Of a stretch of DNA of 64,000 nt, positions 34,492 through 43,958 are shown one piece after another. The position numbers were made by a program, and so were the translations under genes. The notes under the pieces were generated by a model that searched no databases, was not told where the DNA came from, and saw only the letters and a list, made by a program, of their open reading frames with translations. Source of the stretch: CALHVR01 sp963528625 (GTDB lineage Bacteria; Fusobacteriota; Fusobacteriia; Fusobacteriales; Leptotrichiaceae). The stretch spans positions 1-64,000 of the forward strand of contig CAURVQ010000004.1 in assembly GCA_963528625.1 (NCBI GenBank), written 5' to 3'. Position 1 is the first letter of the stretch, and each line of letters opens with the position of its first letter.

Positions 34492-35436
34492 TTATTTTTT
34501 AGCCAATTCTGTTATATATTCAAAAAATGCATCTCTATCAGCATAATAAACTAAATCTACTGGACGACCATTTTCTTTTTTAATCGTTCTCCCTTGACTT
34601 GCACCTTCTGTAATTACATCACTAAATACAACCTCTCTTTTTACTAAGTCTTCTTTACCAAATGATGCTGTTGTCAATACATCCCATAAAAAATAAGTTG
34701 AATTTGTAACATAATGTGTTAAAGGAGGAACTGCTGCATAACTTTGTCCTAAAAAATCAACTCCTTCATTTTTTCTTTGACTTGCCCACATATCTCTTAT
34801 ATCCATTGTAAGTGGTACCATGTTAGTGCTTTCAAGTGCAACTAATTCAATTTTTATATTACTATCCCAAACTCTTTTTGCTGCATACGGATCCCAGTAA
34901 ACATTCCATTCAGCAGTACCGTCATGTTCTGGTTCTTCAACATTTCCTTGTTCCAAAAATGTTCCTCCCATCCAGTAAAGTTTATTTATTTTATCTTCAA
35001 TAGAACTATCAATGTCTAAGGCACGAGCTAAGTCAGTTAAAGGCCCAACAAATACTAAATCTATTTTTTCATCACTTTCTCTTAATACTTTCAAAATATC
35101 CTCATGTGCTTTAATCGTTGCTTCTTCCACTGTCAATGGTTTTATCTCATTTAGAATTGGTAAAGCATCTACAACAAATGCATGCATTCTCCAATCTTTT
35201 GGAAAAGGATTTACTGCTCTTGAATCTGATAATGCTACTTTTATTTTTTTATCTTTCTCATTTCCAAATTTTTCTATTATTTTTCTACTTGCTGACACTG
35301 CTGGTTGTAAATAACAATCTGCTTCAATTACACTAACTCCAACAAGTTCCACATCCTCCATTTTTAATATTAAATATAACGAAATTAAGTCGTCAACTCC
35401 TCCATCGTGATTTAAGTACACTTTTCTTTTACTCAT
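34492..35436 (-). CDS. Inosine-uridine-type nucleoside hydrolase
   Basis: A 314-residue nucleoside hydrolase that splits nucleosides to ribose and base. The Ca2+ site is VYLNHDGGVDDLISL; the usual DTDPGxDD here has Asn-His in the first positions, a variant known in a subfamily of these enzymes. Other marks are VFVGPLTDLARAL and the later WDVLTTASF, whose Asp completes the metal site. It lies 40 nt upstream of the FNT gene and may provide nucleoside salvage. Whether it prefers purine or pyrimidine nucleosides cannot be told. Confidence 0.88.
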   Translation of the reverse strand: MSKRKVYLNHDGGVDDLISLYLILKMEDVELVGVSVIEADCYLQPAVSASRKIIEKFGNEKDKKIKVALSDSRAVNPFPKDWRMHAFVVDALPILNEIKPLTVEEATIKAHEDILKVLRESDEKIDLVFVGPLTDLARALDIDSSIEDKINKLYWMGGTFLEQGNVEEPEHDGTAEWNVYWDPYAAKRVWDSNIKIELVALESTNMVPLTMDIRDMWASQRKNEGVDFLGQSYAAVPPLTHYVTNSTYFLWDVLTTASFGKEDLVKREVVFSDVITEGASQGRTIKKENGRPVDLVYYADRDAFFEYITELAKK

Positions 35437-35532
35437 TTTACTTCCTTTCTTATTATCTTTTTTAATTTATATTTTTATTATAATTTTATAATCTTTTTTA
35501 TAAAATCTATTTTTTTGCTTTAAATTACTATT

Positions 35533-36720
35533 TTACGATAATCTATTTTTAAAATCTTCATATTTGAATTCTCTTATAACTTTAAGTCCTTCTTTTTCTG
35601 TGTAAACTGCTAATGCTGGAAGATTTATTCCATTAAAAGTATTCGTTTTTACCATACTATAATGTGCCATATCCGTAAAAATTAATTTATCTCCTACTTT
35701 TACAGCTTCATCAAATGAATAATCCCCTATTATATCTCCTGCAAGACATGTAGGACCTCCAAGTCTATATGTATATTTCTTTTCATTTGGTAAAGCTGAT
35801 CCAAATATATATGGTCTATATGGCATTTCAATTACATCTGGCATGTGGCATGAAGCTGAAGTATCTAAAAGTAAAATTTCCATTTCATTTTTTGTAATAT
35901 CTAAAACTTCAGACACTAAAAAACCTGTATTCAATGCAACAGCTTCTCCTGGCTCTAAATATACTTCAACATTATAAGTTTCTTTTATATGATTTATACA
36001 TTTTATTAATTTTTCAACATCATAATCTTTACGAGTTATATGATGTCCACCACCAAAATTTACCCATTTCATATTATGCAAATATTTCCCAAATTTTTCT
36101 TCAAATACTTTTAATACATTTTCTAAAGCGTCCGAGTTTTGTTCACACAAAGCATGAAAATGTAGCCCTTCTATCCCTTCCAATTTATCTTCCTCAAAAT
36201 TAACTATCGTCACACCAAATCTTGAGTATCTTCCAGCTGGATTATAAATTTCTGTCTCAACTTCTGAAAATTCAGGATTTACCCTTAACCCACAACTTAT
36301 TTTTTTATTTAATTCTTTTTCTTTTTGAGCTACTTTTTCTTTAAATTTATCCCATTGTCTAAAACTATTAAATACGATATGATTTGTAATCTCTAATATT
36401 TCATCAATTTCATCATCTCTAAAAGCAGGATTAAAAATATGTGTTTCAATTTTTTTCTTATTAAATTTTTTCTCCATTTCCTCGTAACCAAGTCTAGCTT
36501 CAAACAGTGAGCTTGCTGTCGTCCCATCTAAAAAATGTCCAATTAACGGATAAAAATAAAACATTGAAAATCCTTTTTGTGCTAACAATATTTTACACCC
36601 CGTTCTTTCTTTCACTCCTTTTAATATATTCAAATTTCTTTTTAATAATCTCTCATCAACTACAAAAGCTGGCGTCGGTAAATTAGTTATATCTATATCT
36701 ATATATTTATTTTTTGACAC
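35533..36720 (-). CDS. nspC: Carboxynorspermidine/carboxyspermidine decarboxylase
   Basis: NspC is a PLP-dependent fold III decarboxylase that turns carboxyspermidine into spermidine (or carboxynorspermidine into norspermidine). The 395-residue protein has the PLP lysine in KILLAQKGFSMF, the VNFGGGHHIT phosphate-binding loop, YLEPGEAVAL and the DTSASCHMPDV Cys-Asp stretch. It starts with GTG, 5 nt after AGGAGG. The matching dehydrogenase is 4 kb away in the polyamine operon, separated by the autotransporter and an AraC regulator, so the pathway is complete in this window. Confidence 0.93.
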   Translation of the reverse strand: MSKNKYIDIDITNLPTPAFVVDERLLKRNLNILKGVKERTGCKILLAQKGFSMFYFYPLIGHFLDGTTASSLFEARLGYEEMEKKFNKKKIETHIFNPAFRDDEIDEILEITNHIVFNSFRQWDKFKEKVAQKEKELNKKISCGLRVNPEFSEVETEIYNPAGRYSRFGVTIVNFEEDKLEGIEGLHFHALCEQNSDALENVLKVFEEKFGKYLHNMKWVNFGGGHHITRKDYDVEKLIKCINHIKETYNVEVYLEPGEAVALNTGFLVSEVLDITKNEMEILLLDTSASCHMPDVIEMPYRPYIFGSALPNEKKYTYRLGGPTCLAGDIIGDYSFDEAVKVGDKLIFTDMAHYSMVKTNTFNGINLPALAVYTEKEGLKVIREFKYEDFKNRLS

Positions 36721-36802
36721 TTTCTCCTCCTATATTTTTTTATATTATATCATAAATTTTAACATAATTTTATCATATTTTTGAAAATATACCAAAAAAA
36801 CT

Positions 36803-36841
36803 AAAAAAGTACAACCTAGTTTAAATACTAATGTTGTACTT
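36803..36841 (-). terminator. Terminator after the autotransporter gene
   Basis: AAGTACAAC pairs with GTTGTACTT and the helix continues with TAGT/ACTA across a small bulge; T-rich sequence follows on the minus strand. It ends 12 nt from the stop codon at 36853. Confidence 0.75.
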
Positions 36842-36852
36842 CAGTAAATTTT

Positions 36853-39786
36853 CTAAAATATTATTCTAAATCCTGTTGTAAATATACTATTTCTATCTTT
36901 TTTTATATTTATTTTATTTTCATAATTTAAGTAAAGTTCAAAATTTTTACTTAATTCAATCGTACTTCCAACACCTAAGAAAATACTATCTTTAGCTAAT
37001 TCTATGCCTTTTACAGTAATTTTTGCATTAGAAATTCCATTATAATTTGCTTCAAATTTTAACTTTTCATCATTTAATGCTTTTTTATAAGTTCCATATC
37101 CATAAAATTTTAATTTTTTATTAAAAATATTTGTTTTATTTTCAATTCTTGTCCCAAACAAAATTGCATTTTGTCTATATATTTCCATATTTGAAGTCAA
37201 TCCAAAATTGCTATTTTCTTCTTTAAATTTATTTCTTATAACTTTATCATACGAAAAACCAATATAAGGACTTATAAATAAATTATTTTCCCCAAATTTA
37301 TATCCAGCTTCCACATATGTTGAATAAATTTTATTTTTATAATTCACTTCTATTTTTTCATTTCCATTTGGTAAAATCACTTCTCTTTGAACTTTACTTG
37401 TTGTATTTCCTATTCCTACTCTTCCTTGAATATAAAACGGAACTTTTTCTCCTTCTTTTCTTCCGTAAATTGAAACTGTAATATTATCTGCTTCTAATTT
37501 ACCACCAAATCTATTAAATTTTACTGTTCCTTTTGATGTTGCTGCAGAGATTCCAAAAATTATATCATTTCTTATTTTTTTATCAATTCCAACTGCTACA
37601 CCATATAATTTCATTTCTCCTTCAGCATAACCCTCTTGATGTAATCTCCCATTTGCTCCTATTCCATTTGTCCAAATACCTACTCCATTTTCACTTTTTT
37701 CATCTTTAATAGATATAGCTGAAAGTCTATTTGATAAATCTCTATTTATAATATCTGCTTGTTTAAATGTCAACGCTTGTGCCGATCCATGTATTTGACC
37801 AGACAGACTATCTAACGAATTACCAACATTCATACTATTCGTATTATTTTGAAAAAATGCAACTTCTTTCATTACATCTTCATTAATTTTATCTCCATTT
37901 TCCAACGACTTATCTATTCCTTTAAATAATTTTTCAACATTTTCAGCCGTATCTTTTTGCATTTTATCAGTTTTTTCTAAAGTATCTACATATTCTTTTA
38001 TATCTTTTCTTTGAACACTTAAAGAAACTTTATTATCTTTTATCGTTGATTCTGCTCTTAATAACTCAGGTCCTTGTATTTCACCAAATTCCCCTTTTAT
38101 TCCGCCTTTAGCTTCAATTACATTATATTCTTGAGATCTTTCAGAAAAATATGCTCCATTTTTAAATTTAACAATACTCGCTCTATCTAACTCTGTATTA
38201 CCATCTACAATTAGTGTACTCCCTAAAGTAGCAACTGTTTCAGAATTATTTGTTGCAATATAATCTCCTGTTATTCTCGCTTTCCCACTTTCTACTTTCA
38301 CAACACCATCATTTTTTACACTTTTTTTATTACCTACAACTGCTTTATCTCCTAAAATTAATGTCCCTTTTTCTTTAACTATTCCATCTTCCACTTTTCT
38401 TGTAACAGCAATATTTGAATTAACAGATTTTTTAATTTCTAAAGTCCCATTTTCTACTACTGTTTCACCAAAATATATATTATTTCCAGCTAAAACTAAT
38501 GTCCCTTTACCAGTTTTTAATAATCCTCCATCACCACTTATATCGTTACTAAAAGTATATCGACCCTCATCTGTTATATTTGCATTAAATTTACCTTTTA
38601 ATCCTGCATTAGACCTTCTTTCTCCTTCAAGTAGAATACTATCAAATTTTGCTGGTCCATTTAACGCCTTCATTTCATTCAAATATCCCCAACCAAATTT
38701 TGAATCTACACCCGATTCTCCAATATCATCTGCTGTTGTCAATATTGTTTGTTGTATTTCGTGTCCTGTCATCCACGGATATTTTTCTTTTATTTTCGCT
38801 GCTGTTGCTGTTACTCTTGGAGCTGCGAATGAAGATCCATAACCATAACATTTATTTTTATAACAATAACTTCCATTTGCTGCAATAGTCCAATATTTTG
38901 ATCCACCAGCCCAAGCTAAATGAGGTTCATATTCTGTTCTATCTTCTCTTACACCAACTACTGCAATCCACCCTTTATGTAAACTAGATATATATTTAGG
39001 TAATCCAGCTTCAATAGAAGTTTCCATCCAAGTTTTCCCTTTTGTCGTATTCCCAGCAGCCCAAACAAATAAAGAACCTTCTTCTACAGAATCAGTATAA
39101 AATTTTAAAAGTTCATCTACTCTTCTTTCATTTTCTGTATCTAAAATATAATTTTCTTTTACCGTTCTCATGTATGCTTTTAATGCTTGTTTATATTTTC
39201 CATTTTCATATTCTTCCAATTTTTTCCCACTTGTATTTCCAAATGATTGATTATAAATTCTCACTCCAGCTTTTTGCATTCTCTTATAATTTTCTATATC
39301 TATTGAAATTCCACTTCCATCTTTTATACTCATCGCATAAAGTTCTGCTTCATTTGCTCCTTTAAGACTTTTCCCACCAATAATTATTCCAACTATTAGT
39401 CCGTGATTATCTTTCCAATCATCATTTTTATCAACATTTTCTATATATCTATTTCCATTGTCATATGTGTGAAGTCTATCTCCAAATTCCTCATCTTTTA
39501 TATCTTTATAATTTCTTTCATATCCACCAAATTCAGTTGTTTTTTTATTATCCGATAAGAAATCCATATCTAAAATTCCAATTTTTACATTTTTCCCCTT
39601 ATATTCCTCTGATTGTTTATCTTTATTAATTTTTGTACCATATATATTTTTTCTATATTCTAAATTTTTTCCTAAATTAGTACTTCTTTCTTTTATCGGA
39701 AGCGTCGCTCCACCACCACAGCTTATAATGAATGATAATACTCCCATAATTAAAATACTTTTTTTATATCTTTTTTTCTTTATCAT
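36853..39786 (-). CDS. Subtilisin-type autotransporter with lipoprotein signal
   Basis: A 977-residue type Va autotransporter. The N-terminus has a signal ending in FIISCGGG, a lipobox with Cys23, so the protease may be lipid-anchored like Neisseria NalP. An S8 domain (about 65-370) carries Asp73 (GILDMD), His127 (DNHGLIVG), the oxyanion Asn245 (WAAGN) and Ser318 (GYGSSFAAP). A passenger-associated transport repeat (about 425-465, GGLLKTGKGTLVLAGNN) is followed by a helical linker and a C-terminal barrel (about 710-977) ending in Phe. All triad residues are intact. It has its own terminator. Likely roles are cell-surface proteolysis or processing of other surface proteins; target unknown. Confidence 0.93.
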   Translation of the reverse strand: MIKKKRYKKSILIMGVLSFIISCGGGATLPIKERSTNLGKNLEYRKNIYGTKINKDKQSEEYKGKNVKIGILDMDFLSDNKKTTEFGGYERNYKDIKDEEFGDRLHTYDNGNRYIENVDKNDDWKDNHGLIVGIIIGGKSLKGANEAELYAMSIKDGSGISIDIENYKRMQKAGVRIYNQSFGNTSGKKLEEYENGKYKQALKAYMRTVKENYILDTENERRVDELLKFYTDSVEEGSLFVWAAGNTTKGKTWMETSIEAGLPKYISSLHKGWIAVVGVREDRTEYEPHLAWAGGSKYWTIAANGSYCYKNKCYGYGSSFAAPRVTATAAKIKEKYPWMTGHEIQQTILTTADDIGESGVDSKFGWGYLNEMKALNGPAKFDSILLEGERRSNAGLKGKFNANITDEGRYTFSNDISGDGGLLKTGKGTLVLAGNNIYFGETVVENGTLEIKKSVNSNIAVTRKVEDGIVKEKGTLILGDKAVVGNKKSVKNDGVVKVESGKARITGDYIATNNSETVATLGSTLIVDGNTELDRASIVKFKNGAYFSERSQEYNVIEAKGGIKGEFGEIQGPELLRAESTIKDNKVSLSVQRKDIKEYVDTLEKTDKMQKDTAENVEKLFKGIDKSLENGDKINEDVMKEVAFFQNNTNSMNVGNSLDSLSGQIHGSAQALTFKQADIINRDLSNRLSAISIKDEKSENGVGIWTNGIGANGRLHQEGYAEGEMKLYGVAVGIDKKIRNDIIFGISAATSKGTVKFNRFGGKLEADNITVSIYGRKEGEKVPFYIQGRVGIGNTTSKVQREVILPNGNEKIEVNYKNKIYSTYVEAGYKFGENNLFISPYIGFSYDKVIRNKFKEENSNFGLTSNMEIYRQNAILFGTRIENKTNIFNKKLKFYGYGTYKKALNDEKLKFEANYNGISNAKITVKGIELAKDSIFLGVGSTIELSKNFELYLNYENKINIKKDRNSIFTTGFRIIF

Positions 39787-39891
39787 TAATTTTATCTCCT
39801 ATTTTTAATCTCACATAGTATATCAATTATGTTTTTTATTATCTACCTCATTTTTTAATAGCCCTTTTTTTAAATTTTAACAATATTAATT

Positions 39892-40896
39892 TTATTTTAA
39901 TATTTCATTTTTAAATTTACTTGGCAATATTCCATAATATTTTTTGAAAACTTGACTAAATTTACTCGGATTTTCATATCCCACTGCATAAGATATATCT
40001 AAAATATTTTTATTACCTTGTTCTAAAAGAATTTTCGCATATTGCATTTTTATTTTTATAATATATTGTGACACTGTTATTTTTTCCACCGTTTTAAACA
40101 TTTTTTGTAATTGATAATTACTAAGTCCAACCAAATTACAAATTTCTTTTATTTTCGGCATATTTTCAAAATTTGATTCCTCTATAATTTTTTTTATTTC
40201 ATAAATTTTCTTTTCTACATTTACATTTTCTCGTTGATTTTCAAGACTTTTAACCGGTAATTCTAAAATTATAAGTATTAGTTTGAATACTTGCATTTTA
40301 AATATAAAATACTCTTCCACATTTGCTATTTTAGATTTATATATATTTTTTGAAAGAACTTCTATCTTTGAATCCAATTTTCCTAAATAAAATAATTTTT
40401 CATCTAAAATATTAAAAATTTTATTATTCCAATTAAAAATCGTTTCTTTATCCATTGATTTTTTTAAGTTTTTCTCAAATTTATCTGTATAAACATTTAT
40501 TGTCAAAGTTTCAAGATTATTACTTTCAAAAACAGATTTTTTAATATTGCCCGTAACTCTATAAATTATTATATCTCCCTTTTCTACTTCTAATTTTCTA
40601 TTAGGTGTTATCAAACTACATTGTCCCTTTAATACCACAATTATTTTTATAATATTTGTATTAATAACCGGATTTAAGTATTCCATCAATATTTCACCAT
40701 ATGTTTTTAATATTGACACTCCATATTCTTCATCCAATTTATATCTTTTAACAATACCTTTTAATACTTCTTTATTTTCTATTTTAAAAAATTTATATTC
40801 TTTTCCAATACCTTTAGATTTTTTTATTTTTTCAAATTTCCAAGAGATTTTACTTACACTTTTATAATTTGTGGCTTCATCCATATTATTTCTCAT
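39892..40896 (-). CDS. AraC-family transcriptional regulator
   Basis: A 334-residue regulator. The C-terminal 95 residues are an AraC double helix-turn-helix: VGLSNYQLQKMFKTV in the first and DISYAVGYENPSKFSQVFKKYYGILPSKF in the second. The N-terminal 200 residues have beta-rich ligand-domain character, with VEKGDIIIYRVTG resembling a cupin strand pair. The inducer is unknown. It stands between the polyamine operon and the autotransporter, both on the same strand, and might control either. A terminator-like hairpin separates it from the polyamine operon. The start at 40896 has only a weak ribosome site; ATG at 40884 is possible. Confidence 0.9.
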   Translation of the reverse strand: MRNNMDEATNYKSVSKISWKFEKIKKSKGIGKEYKFFKIENKEVLKGIVKRYKLDEEYGVSILKTYGEILMEYLNPVINTNIIKIIVVLKGQCSLITPNRKLEVEKGDIIIYRVTGNIKKSVFESNNLETLTINVYTDKFEKNLKKSMDKETIFNWNNKIFNILDEKLFYLGKLDSKIEVLSKNIYKSKIANVEEYFIFKMQVFKLILIILELPVKSLENQRENVNVEKKIYEIKKIIEESNFENMPKIKEICNLVGLSNYQLQKMFKTVEKITVSQYIIKIKMQYAKILLEQGNKNILDISYAVGYENPSKFSQVFKKYYGILPSKFKNEILK

Positions 40897-40908
40897 TTCT
40901 TATTTAAG

Positions 40909-40939
40909 AAAACCGCCCCTATTTTTAAGAGTCAGTTTT
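40909..40939 (-). terminator. Likely terminator of the polyamine operon
   Basis: On the minus strand AAAACTGACTC pairs with GGGGCGGTTTT, with two G-T pairs and one mismatch, around a 9-nt loop. The T-rich 3' arm is followed by CTTAAA. It lies between the carboxyspermidine dehydrogenase stop and the AraC start. Confidence 0.5.
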
Positions 40940-40976
40940 TTAAATATTTTTTCAATACTCTACAATTATATTAATT

Positions 40977-42191
40977 TTAATCTACTAATACAGGATTAAA
41001 ATCTTCTACCCAAGGTAACCCAAATTTATTTAATGCATCCATAAATTTATCTGGATCCATTTCTTCAACATTATAAACTCCTGCTTTTTTCCATTCTCCT
41101 GTAAGTACCATTGCCGCTCCTATCATAGCAGGTACTCCTGTCGTGTACGAAATTGCTTGTGAACTAACTTCTTTATAACATTCTTCATGATCACAAACAT
41201 TGTAAACATAGTAAGTTTTATCTTTTCCATCTTTTTTCCCTCTAAAAATGTTACCAATATTTGTTTTCCCTTTCGTTCTAGGTCCCAATGATGCTGGATC
41301 AGGCAATACTGCTTTTAAAAATTGTAATGGAACTATTTGTTGTCCTTCAAACTCTATTGGTTCAATAGATGTCATTCCTACATTTTCAAGCACTTTTAAA
41401 TGTGTTAAATAACTTTGTCCAAATGTCATAAAAAATCTAATCCTTTTTATTCCTTTTATATTTAAAGCTAAAGATTCTAATTCTTCATGGTGTAACAAGT
41501 ACATATCTTTTTCTCCAATTTGCGGAAAATTATATACTCTTTTTATTTCCATAGGTTCCGTTTCTATCCATTTTCCATTTTCCCAATAACTTCCATTAGC
41601 TGTAACTTCTCTTATATTTATTTCTGGATTAAAATTTGTTGCAAATGGATATCCGTGATCTCCAGCATTAGCATCTAAAATATCAATATAATTAATTTCA
41701 TCAAAGTGATGTTTTTGTGCATAAGCTGAAAATACTCCTGTCACTCCGGGATCAAACCCACAACCCAATATCGCTGTAATTCCTGCTTTTTCAAATTTTT
41801 CTCTATATTCCCATTGCCATTTATATTCAAATTTTGCTGTATCTAAAGGCTCATAATTAGCTGTATCTAAATAATCTGTTTTTGTTTCCAAACAAGCATC
41901 CATTATTGTTAAATCTTGATATGGTAATGCAACATTTATTACAATATCTGGCTTATATTCATTAATTAATTTTACTAATTCTGGAACATTATCAGCATCT
42001 ACTTTAGCTGTTTCTATAGCAATTCTCCCTGCATATTTACTTTTTTCTATTTTTTCTTTTATTGCATCACATTTTGATTTTGTTCTACTTGCAATCATTA
42101 TTGAACTAAACACTTCAGAATTTTCTGCACACTTGTGACACACCACATTTGATACTCCACCTGCTCCAATTATTAACGCTCTTTTTCCCAT
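40977..42191 (-). CDS. Carboxynorspermidine/carboxyspermidine dehydrogenase
   Basis: A 404-residue saccharopine-dehydrogenase-family enzyme that joins a diamine (putrescine) to aspartate semialdehyde with NADPH, making carboxyspermidine. The N-terminal Rossmann motif is IIGAGGVSNVVCHKCAE, and NVALPYQDLTIMDACLE and ILGCGFDPGVTGVFSAY are typical of this group. It is the last gene of the operon that also makes putrescine (speA, speB), 43 nt after speB, and its product is the substrate of NspC encoded in the same region. A lysine-pathway role is unlikely in this context. Confidence 0.92.
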   Translation of the reverse strand: MGKRALIIGAGGVSNVVCHKCAENSEVFSSIMIASRTKSKCDAIKEKIEKSKYAGRIAIETAKVDADNVPELVKLINEYKPDIVINVALPYQDLTIMDACLETKTDYLDTANYEPLDTAKFEYKWQWEYREKFEKAGITAILGCGFDPGVTGVFSAYAQKHHFDEINYIDILDANAGDHGYPFATNFNPEINIREVTANGSYWENGKWIETEPMEIKRVYNFPQIGEKDMYLLHHEELESLALNIKGIKRIRFFMTFGQSYLTHLKVLENVGMTSIEPIEFEGQQIVPLQFLKAVLPDPASLGPRTKGKTNIGNIFRGKKDGKDKTYYVYNVCDHEECYKEVSSQAISYTTGVPAMIGAAMVLTGEWKKAGVYNVEEMDPDKFMDALNKFGLPWVEDFNPVLVD

Positions 42192-42234
42192 TTTTACCTC
42201 CTAAATTTATTTGATTTTATTTTATTTTCAAAAA

Positions 42235-43089
42235 CTATTTACTAATAAATAGTAATATCTCTCTAAGTAATTTACAAGCTAATGCCGTTGACTGACCTGA
42301 CTGATCATAAATTGGACATAATTCATTCATATCAAGCCCTACGATATTTAATTTTGATATTTTTTCTATCGCTTTATGTAATTCCACAAATGTCACTCCC
42401 CCAGCTTCAGGTGTTCCTGTTCCCGGAAATTCTGAAGGATCTAGCACATCTAAATCCAATGTAAAATAAACTGGTTTTCCTTTCAATTTTTCTACAACTT
42501 CATCAAGTCCATCGAAATTGAATCTTGTCGTATGAATTTCTCCCCTTTTAGCGTACTCAAATTCAGCTTTTTCTCCACTTCTTATCCCAAATTGAAAAAT
42601 TTTACCTTTTCCAACTAAATCCCAACATCTTTTTATTACAGATGCGTGAGAATATTTTTGCCCTAAATACTCTTCTCTTAAATCTGTATGTGCATCAAAC
42701 TGTATTATATGTAAATCTGGATATTTTTCAAATACAGCTCTCACACTTCCAAGTGTTACTGAATGTTCTCCACCTATCATAAACGGTATTTTCCCATCAT
42801 TTAATATTTCTCTCGTATTTCTTTCTATTTCTTCTAAAGCTAACTCCGAATGCCCAAATGATAACTCTAAATCCCCGCCATCAAATACATTTATATCTTC
42901 CAAATCTTTATCTTGATATGGACTAAAAGTTTCAATTCCAAAACTTTCATTTCTCATTGCACTTGCAGCAAATCTTGTTCCGGGTCTATATGATGTTGTA
43001 CTATCAAACGGAGCTCCAAAAATTACAATATCACTTTCTTCATATCCATTATCACAACCAATAAATGTATGTATATTTTTTTGTTTCAT
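42235..43089 (-). CDS. speB: Agmatinase
   Basis: SpeB hydrolyses agmatine to putrescine and urea with a two-manganese centre. The 284-residue protein shows the ureohydrolase motifs GGEHSVTLG, QFDAHTDLREEY and TLDLDVLDPSEFPGTGTPE. With SpeA upstream in the operon it forms the arginine-agmatine-putrescine route. Arginase and formiminoglutamase are alternatives for the fold but do not fit the operon. The gap to speE is 21 nt. Confidence 0.94.
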   Translation of the reverse strand: MKQKNIHTFIGCDNGYEESDIVIFGAPFDSTTSYRPGTRFAASAMRNESFGIETFSPYQDKDLEDINVFDGGDLELSFGHSELALEEIERNTREILNDGKIPFMIGGEHSVTLGSVRAVFEKYPDLHIIQFDAHTDLREEYLGQKYSHASVIKRCWDLVGKGKIFQFGIRSGEKAEFEYAKRGEIHTTRFNFDGLDEVVEKLKGKPVYFTLDLDVLDPSEFPGTGTPEAGGVTFVELHKAIEKISKLNIVGLDMNELCPIYDQSGQSTALACKLLREILLFISK

Positions 43090-43110
43090 CTTTTTCCTTT
43101 CAATTTAATT

Positions 43111-43956
43111 TTATTTTTCTATTAATTCTTTCACATAATTTGGTAATGCAAACGCTCCTTTATGTAATTCTGTATTATAATATTTTGTTTTCAATCCTAA
43201 TTTATTCCAGTTTTCATCTTTCAAATCTTTAATTGGATGAAGTCCTTTTGTTGCAAATCCAAAAAGCCAATGTCCTGACGGATATGTTGGAATATGTAGT
43301 TGATAAACTGTTGCAAAAGGAAACACTGCTTTTAATTGTCTATGAGCTCTTTTTGTAGCTTCTGCATCTGCTTTATAATATGGACTTTCATGCTGATTTA
43401 CAAATATGCCATCTTCTTTTAGTGCATTAAAGCAATTTCCATAAAATTCTCTTGTAAACAAATCCTCTCCAGGCCCAAACGGATCTGTTGAATCTACTAA
43501 AATCAGATCATATTCGTTTGTTTTTGATCTTACGAATTTTAGACCATCTTCATAATATAAATTTACTCTTTCATCGTCTAGTTTACTCGCTGTAATTGGT
43601 AAATATTCACGACATACATCTACAACCATTTTATCTATTTCAACCATATCTATTTGCTCGATTGTTTCATATTTTACAAGCTCTCTTACAGTTCCACCGT
43701 CTCCTGCTCCAATTACTAATACTTTTTTTACTTGTGGTTTTACTGCCATTGGCACATGTACCATCATTTCATGATAAATAAATTCATCTTTTTCAGTCAA
43801 CATCATAAATCCATCAAGTATTAAAAATCTACCAAATTCGTACGATTCAAAAATATCTATTCTTTGAAATTCACTTTTCTTACTTACTAAATGCTTATCG
43901 ACTTTTATTGAAAATCTTACATTTTTTGTATGTTCTTCCGTATACCATAATTCCAT
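43111..43956 (-). CDS. speE: Spermidine synthase
   Basis: SpeE transfers aminopropyl from decarboxylated SAM to putrescine. The 281-residue protein starts MELWYTEEHTKNVRFS, and has the nucleotide motif VLVIGAGDGGTVREL and the catalytic aspartate in VDSTDPFGPGEDLF. HWLFGFATKGLHP near the C-terminus is typical. It sits 2 nt after speA and 21 nt before speB. It depends on SpeD, encoded first in the same operon. Confidence 0.96.
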   Translation of the reverse strand: MELWYTEEHTKNVRFSIKVDKHLVSKKSEFQRIDIFESYEFGRFLILDGFMMLTEKDEFIYHEMMVHVPMAVKPQVKKVLVIGAGDGGTVRELVKYETIEQIDMVEIDKMVVDVCREYLPITASKLDDERVNLYYEDGLKFVRSKTNEYDLILVDSTDPFGPGEDLFTREFYGNCFNALKEDGIFVNQHESPYYKADAEATKRAHRQLKAVFPFATVYQLHIPTYPSGHWLFGFATKGLHPIKDLKDENWNKLGLKTKYYNTELHKGAFALPNYVKELIEK

Positions 43957-43958
43957 TA

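Noticed and set aside
38649..39365. Open plus-strand frames inside the autotransporter gene
   Set aside because: They are low-complexity Leu/His/Phe-rich translations of the antisense of an AT-rich gene, with no ribosome site or recognisable motif. The same holds for the other plus-strand frames in the window except 57981-58355.
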